DNA of 64,000 nt from NCBI GenBank assembly GCA_020726505.1, contig JAHLEZ010000006.1:496001-560000 (forward strand), written 5' to 3'. Shown piece after piece: positions 23,406-34,984 of this stretch. Source of the stretch: Leptodontidium sp. MPI-SDFR-AT-0119 (Eukaryota; Ascomycota; Leotiomycetes; Helotiales; Leptodontidiaceae). The stretch's first letter is position 1. Each line of letters begins with the position of its first letter. A program made the position numbers and the translations under genes. The notes beneath the pieces were generated by a model that did no database searches, was not told the origin of the DNA, and worked only from the letters and a program-made list of their open reading frames with translations.

Positions 23406-24504
23406 ATGACAACTATTGATAGCCTCCAATTCGTGCCTCTGCCAATCAATGATATTCTCGTATGGCCAAATTGTTTTCTATTCCTTGTACGGAGTAACGA
23501 CCCAGTGTCAATTTGTGTGATCTGGCCACGGGCCACTGCAATAATACTTGCTCCCCACTTCAGTCATCTACGGCGACAAAGGGTTCGAGCTTTGGGCGAG
23601 CATCACGCACTTGCCGAGCTACTGCCAGACGAGAGGAGAAGCATCCTTGTTTGCCGAGCATTCTGGAGCACTGGGGAGGTGGATTCAGAAGGATAGTGTT
23701 TTGATCGATCTCGGGTGTGGGTAAGTGTCTCGGCGTGTCGAGTAACTATTCTGTGGGCGTAGCTAATGATCTGAATGCAGAGACGTTCGCAAGATCATAC
23801 CTCTATTGGAAGAGCTTGATCGTTCAAATAAACCGCTGCTCTACTGCCCACTCGATCTTTCCCATAAATCAATTGAACGAGCTATCGAGCAGACCATGCT
23901 GTCTCGGCTTCCTTGCATGAGTGTTACCGGTTTATTGGGGTTCATTTGAAGACGGGATAGACTGGGCGAATCGTAACTGCGGCGATAGGCCTAGGATGTT
24001 CATCTCCTTGGGTTCAATGTTCGGCAATGACCATTTTGAGAATGCAGTAGCGCGTCTCAAATGGCTGCGTTCGAAAGGCTTGCGTAGTAAACATGACACG
24101 GTCCTTCTGGCCATGGACGGAACCAAAGATGCGGAAAAGATTCGCAAGTCGTACGATGCATCGATTCGTCTTGCAGGCCAAGCAAACAGTCCAATGTCCG
24201 ATGAGGGATGTGACATTCTGCCAGGGCGATGAAATCGATTGTTATGAAGGGTTCAAGTAAGGACCCGAAGTGATGGCAAGGCAATTCAAAGCAGCAGGAC
24301 TCAGGGAGTATGCGCATTGGAAATGCGCACACGATGATATCTGTAAGCTGTTAACTCCACCTTCGATGTACACGAGAACTAACCTCCGTCGTATATCAAT
24401 ATCTTTTGGGGGATGCGGATTTTCCTGCGTTAGAGATGCCGAATGCTGTTAAACTCCACAATACCTTGGAGATTTGGATTGCTTCGCCTGAACGAACAAA
24501 ATGA
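23406..24504 (+). pseudogene. SAM-dependent methyltransferase of the EgtD/EasF-like family, degraded
   Basis: Readable pieces in several frames match the histidine-specific methyltransferase family (Methyltransf_33, which includes EgtD and the ergot enzyme EasF): IYGDKGFELWASITHLPSY, a glycine-rich SAM motif near VLIDLGCGDVRK split by an intron (GTAAGT at 23720), LLYCPLDLSHKSI, MFISLGSMFGN, DEIDCYEGFK, and a C-terminal EIWIASPERTK. Lesions: one extra base near 23935 (TGLLG/GSFED), a probable internal deletion near 24200 with a frame change, a TAA at about 24257 after EGFK, and a lost AG acceptor near 24390. The 5' exon is uncertain. The enzyme would have methylated an amine of an amino acid or alkaloid; the substrate cannot be told. 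Confidence 0.78.
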
Positions 24505-25526
24505 TATTTAAGAGTTCAAGAAGTGCATCGAATACGAAGGATCTTGAAATAAGCGTTGATGTATAACACGATTGCAGGCACGTGAAATAGGGAGACTCCT
24601 GACTTCATCTCGACGTCTTCTGTCAGCCCGACTCGATGGCTCGGAGTAATCATCCTACAGCGGGGCTGCAACTTTCGCTGAATGAAGCCTGATGTGGTTT
24701 AGTGGCAGAGCCTGCATACGAACTAGTGCAAGCGAACGCCACAGTTGATCCCTGTCATCGTTTTGACTTAGAGCTTGAGGTTTGAAGAATACGGAATATT
24801 GTTGTTGTCGTCTGCTTGTCATGGAATTTCATTCTTGGGTACATTACTTTGACGCCTCCTGATGATCTGAGAACTTCAATGCATTCTCTTTCATGACTTT
24901 CACCAAGTAAGCTGTTTTGTAGAGTTGCCTTTCCCAATTATTTTACTTTCTCCCGAGATCAGACGCTTTTGCTAACAAAATATAATACTCTCTCAATTCT
25001 GCCAGGGCGGAAAAATGTAATTTCCTTCGTGTGGATATCCAGCTTGGAAAACATAGAAGTCCTCATTGGATTTTGCTATTCCGAGCCAACTAGTGTATTG
25101 ACAATCTCTTTCCATCTCGGTTGACTTCCTCAGCCAAATCTGAGAATAGAGACATAATTTTAATAAAATAATCCAGTGATATCGGTCCAACAGGATACAA
25201 ATGAGCTAATATCAACTTTAACAATAGATCCAGGAACAGGAACATACGCAGAAAAGAAGGAAGGGCGGTAATTGGTGTATCTAGCTCTTGCTTCGGGAAG
25301 TGGCGTTCCTCGAACAGGGGTGCAGCTTCAGCTGCCTGGCGATCAACCCCTCCATCATTTTTTATTTAGTTCGAGCTCTGCCCTCCACGTCTCTTTTTTC
25401 CCTTGCCGATTTCCAAACCTACCAAATCTAAAATAATCATTATCTGAGGCTCTGTTGATCGTACGCTATAGAATAAATTGCTTTTTACCAAAGCTACTCT
25501 TGAAAGTAAGGAGAAAAACGGCGAGG
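24505..25526. other. Spacer upstream of the Zn2Cys6 regulator
   Basis: Short frames only on both strands, AT-leaning. It should include the promoter of the regulator that starts at 25527. No repeat or RNA gene seen. Confidence 0.5.
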
Positions 25527-27248
25527 ATGGTGGGTGTGACAGGGAGATCAAAGACTTGCAAGACGTGCAAAAGGAGAAGGATTGCTGTGAGTTTCTCTTA
25601 GGCGATTATGCATCTTCTCGATTCAGGGTACTGACAACAGCTTGGATCCAGTGCAGTCTCGAACGTCCTTCTTGCAACACTTGCGTGAAGTCAAGTAGAG
25701 TATGCGAAGGCTACCAAGACGCACCAATCTTTATTCTCGACAAACATAGCAAAACCACACCACCCAGCGAGCAAAACCAGTCGCCAAAGCCTCCCAAATC
25801 CAGCAAAGAACCCACTACTCCAACTCCTACCAGGGATGCCAGCACCAATACCGAGGTTACAAGGTTAGAAGGCACAATCTGCACAAAAGAAGCCTACAAA
25901 TCCCTCTGGCACTTCTCATCACCACACACCCGCGCCGTATACCGTGAACAGATCCTCAGCGAATTCCTCACAAACTATCCCCAGACGCCTTCCGAACCTC
26001 AAGCGGGGTCATGGCTCGCCCTCCTGCCAACGCACCCGACATACACCGCCGCACTCGAAGCATCCATCCTAGCAGTCTGCACAGCTAAGCTAGGGCGTAC
26101 GCATAACGACGAATCTCTCGTGAAAGAGAGTTTGAAATTCTATGTCCAGGGTCTGTGGGAGTTACAGAGAGCGTTGTGGGATGATAAGCTCATGTATAGA
26201 GATGAGACGGTCGCGGCGTGTATGTGTCTGATTGTGTACGAGGTGGCTGAGTGTCCGGATCGGAGTATCAAGGGATGGGTTGGGCACTTGAATGGGTGTT
26301 CGAGATTGTTCCAGTTGAGGGGACCGAAGTCGTATAAATCTGAGATGGCGCATCGTTTGTTTTTGACGTTTCGGCAGATCGAGGTGAGATTCCCTTCTTC
26401 GGCGAAGTGAGATGGACGCTGATCAGATGTAGATTCAACAAGCAATTGCAGAGCGAAGGTCGACCTTTTTATCGCAACCAGAATGGCTGAGCCATCCTTG
26501 GAAAGGCCACCAGAAGCATATCTCACAACAGCTCCTCGACTTGATGGCCGAGACGGCAAGTTTAATCGAATTTGCATACCAGACTGTTGGAAATCCCGAA
26601 CTTCAAGCCAGACCTGATATCCTGCTGACCACCATCCTGGGTATCGTGGGCCAGTCTTGGAAGCTGGATGTGAAGTTACGCGCTTTTTACCGGCGGTTAG
26701 AGAAGACAACAGCGGGCCCATTATTCTGGTCAAAACTCTCCACGAAGCCCGTGGATATCGATGAGAGCCAAGAGTCTGCCAATATCTTCCCAGTCGCATA
26801 TCAATTCCCCACTATGACTGTAGCTCATTCATGCATGGTGTTTTGGGCAACGACTTCAATCCTCTGGTCCGGTCAGAAAGCCCTCTACAGCCTTCTTGCA
26901 GCTTACAAAGCCCAACTAGACATGCTTACACCTCCCGGCAACGGCCCTCCTAATCTAGGTTTCGATCTTAGCGAGCTCCCCTCTTTGGAAAACAGGGTTG
27001 ATGTTTCTGTTCTGGCGAAGAATATTTGCCAGTCTGTCGAGTTTTGCATGAATGCTGGTCCGATGACTCCCACTAGTGCAGTGTTCCCTCTGAAGGTAGC
27101 AATTGAAACATTGTGTGCTGATCCGACGTGTGCGAAAGAACTGGTGTGGGCTGAAGAAATTATGGAGAGGATTAGGACGGGGACTGGCGTCAGGATTATC
27201 GGGCATTTGGGAGGGAAGCTTACGGATCGGGCGTTTATTCCTGGATGA
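25527..27248 (+). CDS. Zn2Cys6 fungal transcription factor
   Basis: Three exons (25527-25586, 25652-26383, 26433-27248) give 535 residues. The binuclear zinc cluster is complete: C11-x2-C14-x6-C21-x6-C28-x2-C31-x6-C38, with basic KRRR between; the first intron splits it just before C21. A Ser/Pro/Thr-rich linker covers about residues 45-90. The rest is the helical fungal-specific regulatory domain (Fungal_trans_2-like), for example YREQILSEFLTNYP, ALEASILAVCTAKLG, AACMCLIVYEVAE and GWVGHLNGCSRLFQLRG. Such proteins bind CGG-type sites in the nucleus and often control a nearby metabolic cluster. It lies at the edge of the block of decayed enzyme genes and is itself intact. Its targets are inference. 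Confidence 0.92.
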
Positions 27249-28122
27249 ATTTGATAGCTTCGGAATGTCATCAAGTGAACAAAAAGGGGTCTAGTAGATT
27301 TGTGATAAATTTGTAGTCACGAAAAGAGCAAATAGACATATTTGGTTCAGAAGTGAAGCTCGAAGCTCTGGACCTGAGGCTAATCCACTACCGTTGAGAA
27401 CGACAAATATTGAAGTAAAGATTCAAAAGGGTACTGAGTTGTCGTTTCTTCGAAGAAGACTTTGTTGCACAAGCCCAGTCGTGCTTGCGGGACGTGAACA
27501 GAACGATCTTTGGGTATGGTCAGGTAAAATAAGAGCTGTGGCGCACGTCGAGTTGAATTACAGAAATTGCATAACCAAGATACTCTGGAAAAGGTAAGGA
27601 GCCATTTCTACGTTTGTGGAGGAGTATTTGTGGCTGCATTAACAGTTATAGGCGGATAGTAAAAGGAATATGAATGCTGCTTATAGAATCCACGAGAACG
27701 AGATATTTTACTCGCTGTTTGTACTGTATTTGCTGTCCGCTGCATCTTGATTATAGAATCTGCATCCTCCATCAACCTCAGCCTTTTCACCGCTTTCCGT
27801 CTTTTGTTCCGATTCCCCAGAATCGGCTCTTTATTTCTTCACTTATATCCATCCCGTTGCTGTCCGCTCTGTACAATTTGATATTATTGGCATCCCGTGC
27901 ATCCCGTGCATCCCAGTGTAAAGTGAACTTAGAATCTCCTGAAGTGCTCTGCTTCCGGTCTTCTCGAATGGTCTCTCGGATCACCTTGAGCAAAACCATG
28001 AGGCGCTGAAGATGGCGTTGGTTTTTTGACTCCCAATCGTCGAAATTGGGATCAATCATCTGGTATCCTACGAGGCGGTTACGCCATACATGTGGCCAGC
28101 AGATTTCTCTTGCTTGCTTGAT
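27249..28122. other. Spacer with a short tandem repeat
   Basis: No gene supported. It holds about three copies of a 9-10 bp CATCCCGTG unit at 27890-27917. It separates the plus-strand regulator from the minus-strand split gene. Confidence 0.55.
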
Positions 28123-29340
28123 TCATGCTATTTGCCTGTGTCTTCGCAAGACATACGATGACGATGTATTGCTCGAGAACAATATTGGAGCCATCGCCTT
28201 TTCTAGGTCAAGCCTTTGAGAATTTGCGTGCTGAAATGCGTGCGGCAGTATGTCAATAACCGAGTTTGGATCTATCTTGCGACCCCCAAAAGTCACTCCC
28301 ATGTTTTGTCCCATGGCCGCCGCCTTCTTTCTCGGGTCCACAAAGTCGCCTGCTAAAGAACGAGAGCGCCCTGGCCTTCCAGCGCTCCCATTGAACCACC
28401 ACTCCGCGTTGTAGCGCACAAGCCACTTCATACCGCCGATCTCGTAGTTTATGGTTCTCCAATACCCTCCGTTGTTACTAGCAAGCCGAGACACACTTGC
28501 TGCGTGGTCAAGCGATATCCACTGTTCACGATGTGGCTCCACGAGAATTAATGTATCGCCGACAAACTCGACATCGATTTCCCACTCATACCGCTTAGTG
28601 GTGAAGTTTTCGCCATAATTCAACTCAACATAATTCAACAACAAATCAATAAACCTTTCGTCGCTCATCAGATCAATGCCACAGAGATTGTCAGGTTTCT
28701 CCCGGGCCAAACCTGAAGTGCTGTAAATAAGTCTGTCATTGAAAGCTGTCGTTTTTGTTCGTCGAGCGATATCTGACGATTCGGCGTTGACGGGTGGAAG
28801 AGGGTAGGGTATTACCGGATTTGAAAAGGTTGGTGCGTGACCTCGCGCGCGCGTGGTTAGAAAGTTTCATGCTTAAAATAGGCAATGAGCTCACCTGGGA
28901 CGATTATTGTCGTGGGACTGACCCAGCTATAGGACACAAAGGTTGTGCAATTAGTGATACATACCGGCTCTGTTCCTTCAAAGGATAGTTCACTGCGATC
29001 GAATGACCTGACCAATTCCAGTCCCGATAGCGCTTCACGTGCATCATCCCGAGTCTGATTGACTCGTTTTTTCCGCTTGCCCTTCCAGCTCGTGTGGCAC
29101 ATTGCTCAAGTAAGGATGTGGTTGCGGAGCCAATAGCTGGCTTAGTGAGTTCTCTTCCTCTGGTGATTGTTGTGCAAATGGGTTTGTATCCATCGAGAAT
29201 GGTGAGTTTCCCCCGTCTCCGCTTGGTACACGTATAACATTCCCTGGCACCATTGATGAGTGTGGAATTGTACACTGCCATGGGCGTTGTGGATACATAG
29301 GCGACGGAACAGCTTGTGGGCTTGGATCCAGGTAGGAATA
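28123..29340 (-). pseudogene. 3' part of a gene split by the LTR retroelement
   Basis: The minus strand reads coherent protein up to the element border at 29340. Next to the border is a Pro/Gln/Ser-rich stretch (YLDPSPQAVPSPMYPQRPWQ...). It is followed by a frame change at a six-base A/T run (29067-29072), after which SGLELVRSFDRSELSFEG is readable up to a GTATGT donor near 28965. The last exon (frame open from about 28860, surely coding from 28735) is 200 residues of globular type: GIDLMSDERFIDLLLNYVEL, YEWEIDVEFVGDTLILVE, GGYWRTINYEIGGMKWLVRY, ending VLRRHRQIA. I do not recognise the family. The C-terminal exon has no lesion, so loss of function is mainly due to the insertion, one stop in the 5' piece and the frame change. 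Confidence 0.75.
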
Positions 29341-29519
29341 TGTAATGGCACGTGCCCTAGCGCTTACTCCCTGTATATATGCGTGTAGAGTGGGGAAGAG
29401 ATAACCTTCCCTCCTTAGCAATTAGCTTTTGTATTATATAGTATCACTAGCTATTATCTAGTGCCTCTCTAGCTATTCTATTGTGTCAAAGTCACCTTAG
29501 CGTGCTAGTGATTATTATA
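29341..29519 (+). repeat. 5' LTR (179 bp)
   Basis: Begins TGTAATGGCACG and ends GATTATTATA, where the last bases correspond to ATTACA in the other LTR. It differs from the 3' LTR at about 16 of 179 sites by my count, all transitions. Confidence 0.95.
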
Positions 29520-29909
29520 TTCTAATTGCTTTTCTTTTACCGCTGGCCTAACTATTACACGATAATTTAAGCTAAAGAACCCTCATCCGCGGCGCCTAGT
29601 GGCCCTAAACCACAGGTAACCCCTCTTATAAACTAGAGAAAGTCTAAAGATACGCCAGCTACTAATCTACAAGTAATACAAGAGTAGATTAAGACCCTTA
29701 AGGAGAAGAACGATACCCTCGACAGCCTTATTGTCGAATATCGCTAGATATATAGTAATGACTTTAGCCAATACCCCTTAAACGTGAGGGAAAGGGCACA
29801 GCGACTCTAGTAAATAAGGCCTAGAGGCAGTACAAATACTGCGGAAGATCGCCCGCTAGTCGCCGAAGAGTCTCGGGTTCCCCGCTAAGAAAAGGGGAAA
29901 CATATAATT

Positions 29910-32900
29910 CTATCGGAATACGAAGGGAAAAATCAGCGAGAGTTAATAAAATATTTACAAGCCTACAATCGTGTCTTTAATTACGACAGTAAAGGGTTCC
30001 CTACTAACACAATCAAGATTAAGTAGGCAGCGATATTACTTCGTAAAAAACTGGCGAATACTTAGGAAAAGTTTAAGAAGTATAATCTTAATACCCTTAA
30101 TATAATAACTTAGGAGTCTTACAAGGAGTTTCTAGTAAACCTCTAGCTACTCCCTATCTCGAGATAAGTAGTTAACTCTCACGCCTATAAGATAGCTCGA
30201 CAAAGACCTAGTTAACCTATCCTCGAATTTGTTAACTATCTCGAGGGAAAGGAAGAACAACTTAAGTTATTTACTTAACGTCAATTACGAGATATCCTCT
30301 TTAATAAGATTCGACTAGAGATTTACTAAAGAATCGTTAAGAATAAGTAAACTAATAAACTATAAACAAGGGAGAATATTATTTTAGTAATAGCCCTTTA
30401 AGAGGCATATACCTTGCCTAAGGGAAACAGTAGTAACAAGAGACCTAAGGAGCTAAAAGACAAGAAAGGAAAGTCCTCCTAAAAAGCCCCGCGAAAGATT
30501 AGTAATAAGTAAAAGAGTCCCCGCCTTAATTGATCCGGATTAGGAAGAGGTAACCTTAATAAGACCTTAGTACGAGGGAAATACTAAGGGTTTAATAAAT
30601 TAAAGACTTAATGCTTCAAGTGTTAAAAGCTTAGTTACTACGCTAATAAATACCTTAAGGCAAATAACGAAGGCTCGCTAGACAAGAATTAAAAGAACGC
30701 CTAACTCGCGGCTACGTCTACGTCTCCCTTAAGATCGTTAAGTAAGAGAATAAAAATCTAGTTAAAGATACTAGCGAGTAAAGAGTAAAAGAACCTTACT
30801 ACCCTTATTAATAATAAGGCGAAAGACAATTTTGTCTTAAGACTAATAGCAAAAGAGTACAATTTACAACTTACTAGTAAAGGGCCAAAGACATTTTAGA
30901 CATTACTTAGGAACGAAGGTATTATCCACGGCACTGCGCTCGCCTAAGTAGAAATTACTGATACCCTTAAATAAACCAAGCTAAATACGCTCCGGCTAAG
31001 GGTCATTAATATGCCGGGCATTAATTTAATTTTAAAGTAGCCTTAATTAAAGAATATTAATCCTTAAATTAGTTTTAAAATAAAATAGTAGAAGTACTTA
31101 TATTAGCTAAATAATACTTATAATCTTAGTATTATAAAGCCATATAAATTCTCTTAACTTATTTAAAAGAAAGAGTCCCCTATATATATTATAATACTTA
31201 ACTTAAATATATTACGCCTATTAAATACTAATAATACACTTACTATCCCCTAGGAGTACTGTGAGTTTAAAGATGTCTTCTTAAAGGAGAAGGGGAATTA
31301 ATTACCCCTTTTAAAAGGTCGGCAGTATACTATTAACTTAGAGCCAAATACGAGACCGCCTTACTCCCTTATTTATAACCTCTCTAAAATAAAGCTAGAG
31401 GTTCTTCGGGAATACTTTAAGTCCTCTGAAGTAAAAGAATAAATACGAAAAAGTAAGAGCTTAATTAGCGCCCTAATTCTCTTCGTGTTAAAAAAAGATA
31501 GTAGCCTCTAATTATATGTTGACTATTAAGTTCTAAACAAGATCACAGTTAAGGACTAGTACCCCCTACCTTTAATTAGCGAAACGCTAAATAAACTCCA
31601 AGATAAGAAGATCTTTATTAGCTTAGACCTACGGAATATATATTACTGTATTAAAATTAAGGCGGGAGATAAGTAAAAGACTACTTTTCGCACTTAATAC
31701 GGGCATTACGAGTATTAAGTTATACTATTTAGACTATCTAATACACTAGTGACGTTCTAAGTATATATTAACGACGCGCTAGCGGGACTTATAGACGTCA
31801 TTTGTGTCGTCTACCTTAATAATATCCTTGTATACTCGGCAAACTCGGCTTAATATATAAACTATGTCCGCTAAGTCCTCGAAAGGCTACGACAGGCAAA
31901 TCTCTTCGTTAAGCTATCGAAATACTCGTTTAATATTAAGAGTGTAAAGTTCTTAGGCTATATTATATCCCCCACTAAGGTATTAATAGAACAAAGCCAA
32001 ATAAATACTATTAAGAAATAACTAAAGCCCGAGAGTATTAAAGACGTTTAAGTCTTTATTAAGTTCGCTAACTTTTATTAGCGTTTTATCGCAAGTTTCT
32101 CGGCGATTGCCTAGCTATTAATAAGTTTAATAAAAAGTAAAAAGAAAGGGCAACTTGCCCTTACCTTTTATTAGAAAACTACTAAGTAAGAGGCTTTTAA
32201 TATATTAAAGAATACATTTATATTAGCCCCTTTTCTTATATACTTTGACTTATAGAAGCCTATAAGGCTAAAGGCAGACGCCTTTAGGTTTACACTTGCG
32301 GGGATTTTGTCCCAGCCTAAAGATTAGCCGGCGAGTAGCTAAACAAAGCCTATCTAATACTTAATTACATTGTGGTGGGGATGGCACGTGAGAGCTTGTC
32401 AGCTGACTTGACTACCCCTTTATATGGCCGGCTGCCAGCTGTAGAGTTGCATCCACAGAACATATACAACGAATACTACTTTTGGCTCTTTTGTCGATAC
32501 GATTGGGCTTTGTCCCCTTCACAACATTCTTTAATAAGAAGCTAAAAAATATAGAGTTAAACTATAAGGTTTATAATTATAAGCTTCTTATAATTATTAA
32601 GTGCTTTATTTATTAGAGGCACTACTTAAAAGGTAATATAACCCCTATTAAGGTGTTATTAAATCACAATAATCTTCGTTATTTTATAAGTACTATAATA
32701 TTAAGCCGGCGGCAGGCTAGATAAGCCTTAGAGCTATCTAAGTATAACTTCGTAATAGTCTATAAGCCAAGGAAAAAGAACCTAGTAAATAAACCTTCGC
32801 GCAAGCCTAATTATAAGCTAACGGAAAATAAAGAGAACATTATACTCCTTACTTTATAAAATAAACTACGAAGTGCAATTTAGAATAGGTTAATTTACGT

Positions 32901-34640
32901 CCTTAATATAATTAGTAATACGACGGCGAGTATCTGGCGAGAGAGTGATAGTATATTATACTAGTTAACTTAAGTTTCTTAACTTATTAGCGATAGCTTA
33001 ATATACAAGCTATTAACTGAGGCTATAGTAGCGACCTCTACGCCTAACTAGCGGTATGTGCCTATATAGCTTAGAAGTTTATAGAACTTTAGTTAGGGTT
33101 TAAATAACCTCTTACGAAACACTAAAGAGAGGTGTGACGCTAGTTAATATAATTATAAATATACTATACTACGGTTTTTTATAATAGAGGTTATAAAAGC
33201 CGAAACGGCAAATACTATATCGAAATCGCTTTTTTCGTTACTCCTAGAGCTATAATAAAGGAACGCCTTAATTATAAAAAAGCGTACTCGATTATAAAAT
33301 GCCGGGGATATAGATTAAAGTGTTAATAGCGACGGACTACTAAGACACCGGCGAATAGCCTACGTTCTATAAGACTTTATTATTTGTGCCGAAATTATAA
33401 AGATTTACTATAATAATCTAACTATAGGCCATTTTAATTATAATAAGACACTAAAGCTTGTCTAGCGGAAGTATTATTAGCCTAATATATCTAATAATAT
33501 TAAAGTATACGTCAAGAGTTATAATATTTATTAAAAGACAAAGGCGAGGCGTATAAAGAAAGCTAGCGAAATATAAACTCTTAGCCAGCTAAGTAAGCTA
33601 TTTGAGTTAATCTCAATAGACTTTATTATAGATTTAGCACCTTGTAAGAGTAGTATTACTAGCAAAGTCGCCGACTATTTACTAGTGATTATTAATAAAT
33701 ATACTAAAGATATTAAGTATATCCCTTACTTAAAAACTATTAACGCTCTGTAGTTAGTCCGTCTTTTTATTAACTACTAGTTTAAGGACTATAAGTTACC
33801 GGTATTAATTATTATAGACAAAGGCTCTATGTTTACCTCGAGGTTTTAGAAGGAGCTTTATTTCTACCTCCGGATAATAAGAGGTCTTTCGACGGCGTTT
33901 CACTTATAAATAAATGACTAAACCGAACGGCAAAATCAGGCCCTAAAAGTATAACTAAAGTATTACGTTTATTACTTACAAGACAATTAAGTAAATCTCT
34001 TACTTTTAATAAAGTTCGTATATATAAATACTTACTACGAGTTAATTAAGATGTCTCTAAATGAGGCTAAGTACGGCATATTACTAGACTCTCGCTAGGG
34101 TATTAAGAACAATCTCACAAGAGGAGAGATACTAACTATTAAAGAACAAGTAAAAGAAGTTATTAAAAAACGCTAAGAGCTAAAAAATAACTAGCGAAAG
34201 ACTAAAGAGAACTAAGCGAAGTAATATAATAAGAACCACCGCCTTATAAAGTTCAAGGTCGAATAATAGGTTTTACTTTTAATAAAGAATATTAAGACGG
34301 TTCGTTTTAATAAGAAATTAAACTACTAATTCCTAGGACTATTTAAGATCACCGAACGGATTAAAAAGCAAGCGTATAAGCTAGAGTTACCTCTTAAGTA
34401 TAGTAGACTACACAATGTCTTCCATATATCCCTACTAGAGCTATACTAGTAAAGGCCTAGCGGATCGCCAGAAGTAGTCTAACTTAACCTCGTAAATAAA
34501 GAAGAGATATAATCAGTCGAGACCCTCTTAAACTAACGAGTGAGACGAGGAGAAGAGTAGTACCTTATTAAGTAGAAAGGACTAGGACTAGCGCATAATT
34601 CTTAAGAACTAAAGAAGAACCTCATAAACCTCTAAAAGGA
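29910..34640 (+). pseudogene. Degenerate gag-pol of the retroelement
   Basis: Readable landmarks: gag core near 29915-30150 (EYEGKNQRELIKYLQAYN), zinc knuckle at 30612-30653 where CFKC survives but the last Cys is Tyr, RT palm near 31608 (FISLDLRN), the catalytic YxDD box at 31812-31823 now reading YLNN, RNase H to about 32850 interrupted by a 153-bp insert, integrase zinc-binding part near 33430-33535, catalytic Asp contexts near 33620 and 33810, Glu context TERQNQ near 33920, and a chromodomain near 34517-34640 (RVRRGEE then YLIK). Stops stand where Gln, Arg or Trp codons are expected. The DD-to-NN change and the TAA/TAG stops are what G-to-A and C-to-T mutation produces. Confidence 0.9.
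32371..32523 (+). mobile_element. Nested 153-bp solo-LTR-like insertion, not RIP-mutated
   Basis: A block of normal base composition sits inside the AT-rich RNase H region. Its ends are inverted (TGTGGTGGGGA and TCCCCTTCACA), it has a TATA-like TTTATATGG in the middle, and it is flanked by ACAT on both sides (32367-32370 and 32524-32527). Reading across without it gives a continuous RNase H frame (YLITFFNKKLK...), which proves it is an insertion. It has LTR-type TG...CA ends but no internal coding region, so a solo LTR or a very small non-autonomous element. It lacks RIP-type changes, so it arrived after the host element was mutated. Confidence 0.85.
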
Positions 34641-34984
34641 AATTAATGCGCTAAAGGCGCAAAACGCCACCGAAAGGGCGACGAAGTGTTAGCGAAGGGG
34701 ATAATTAGGGCTCCTTGTTTCCCCTTATAAAGTCCTTAGGACAAAAGTCTAATTACTCTCTAGACTTTCGCTGACTAATTATTAAATAAAATATAATATT
34801 ACGTACCTTCTTACTTTTTCTTATAAGGTTTTATAGTTATAGGCGTATTATACTCTTTAACGTTATATACCTTTTTACTTTTACTTATAAGGTTTTGTAG
34901 TTTTAAGGGTATATTTAAAGTCACAATTTAAATAGTAGTACTTAAGGGAAAAGAGAGTTATATTAATTAGCTATATTATAAACC

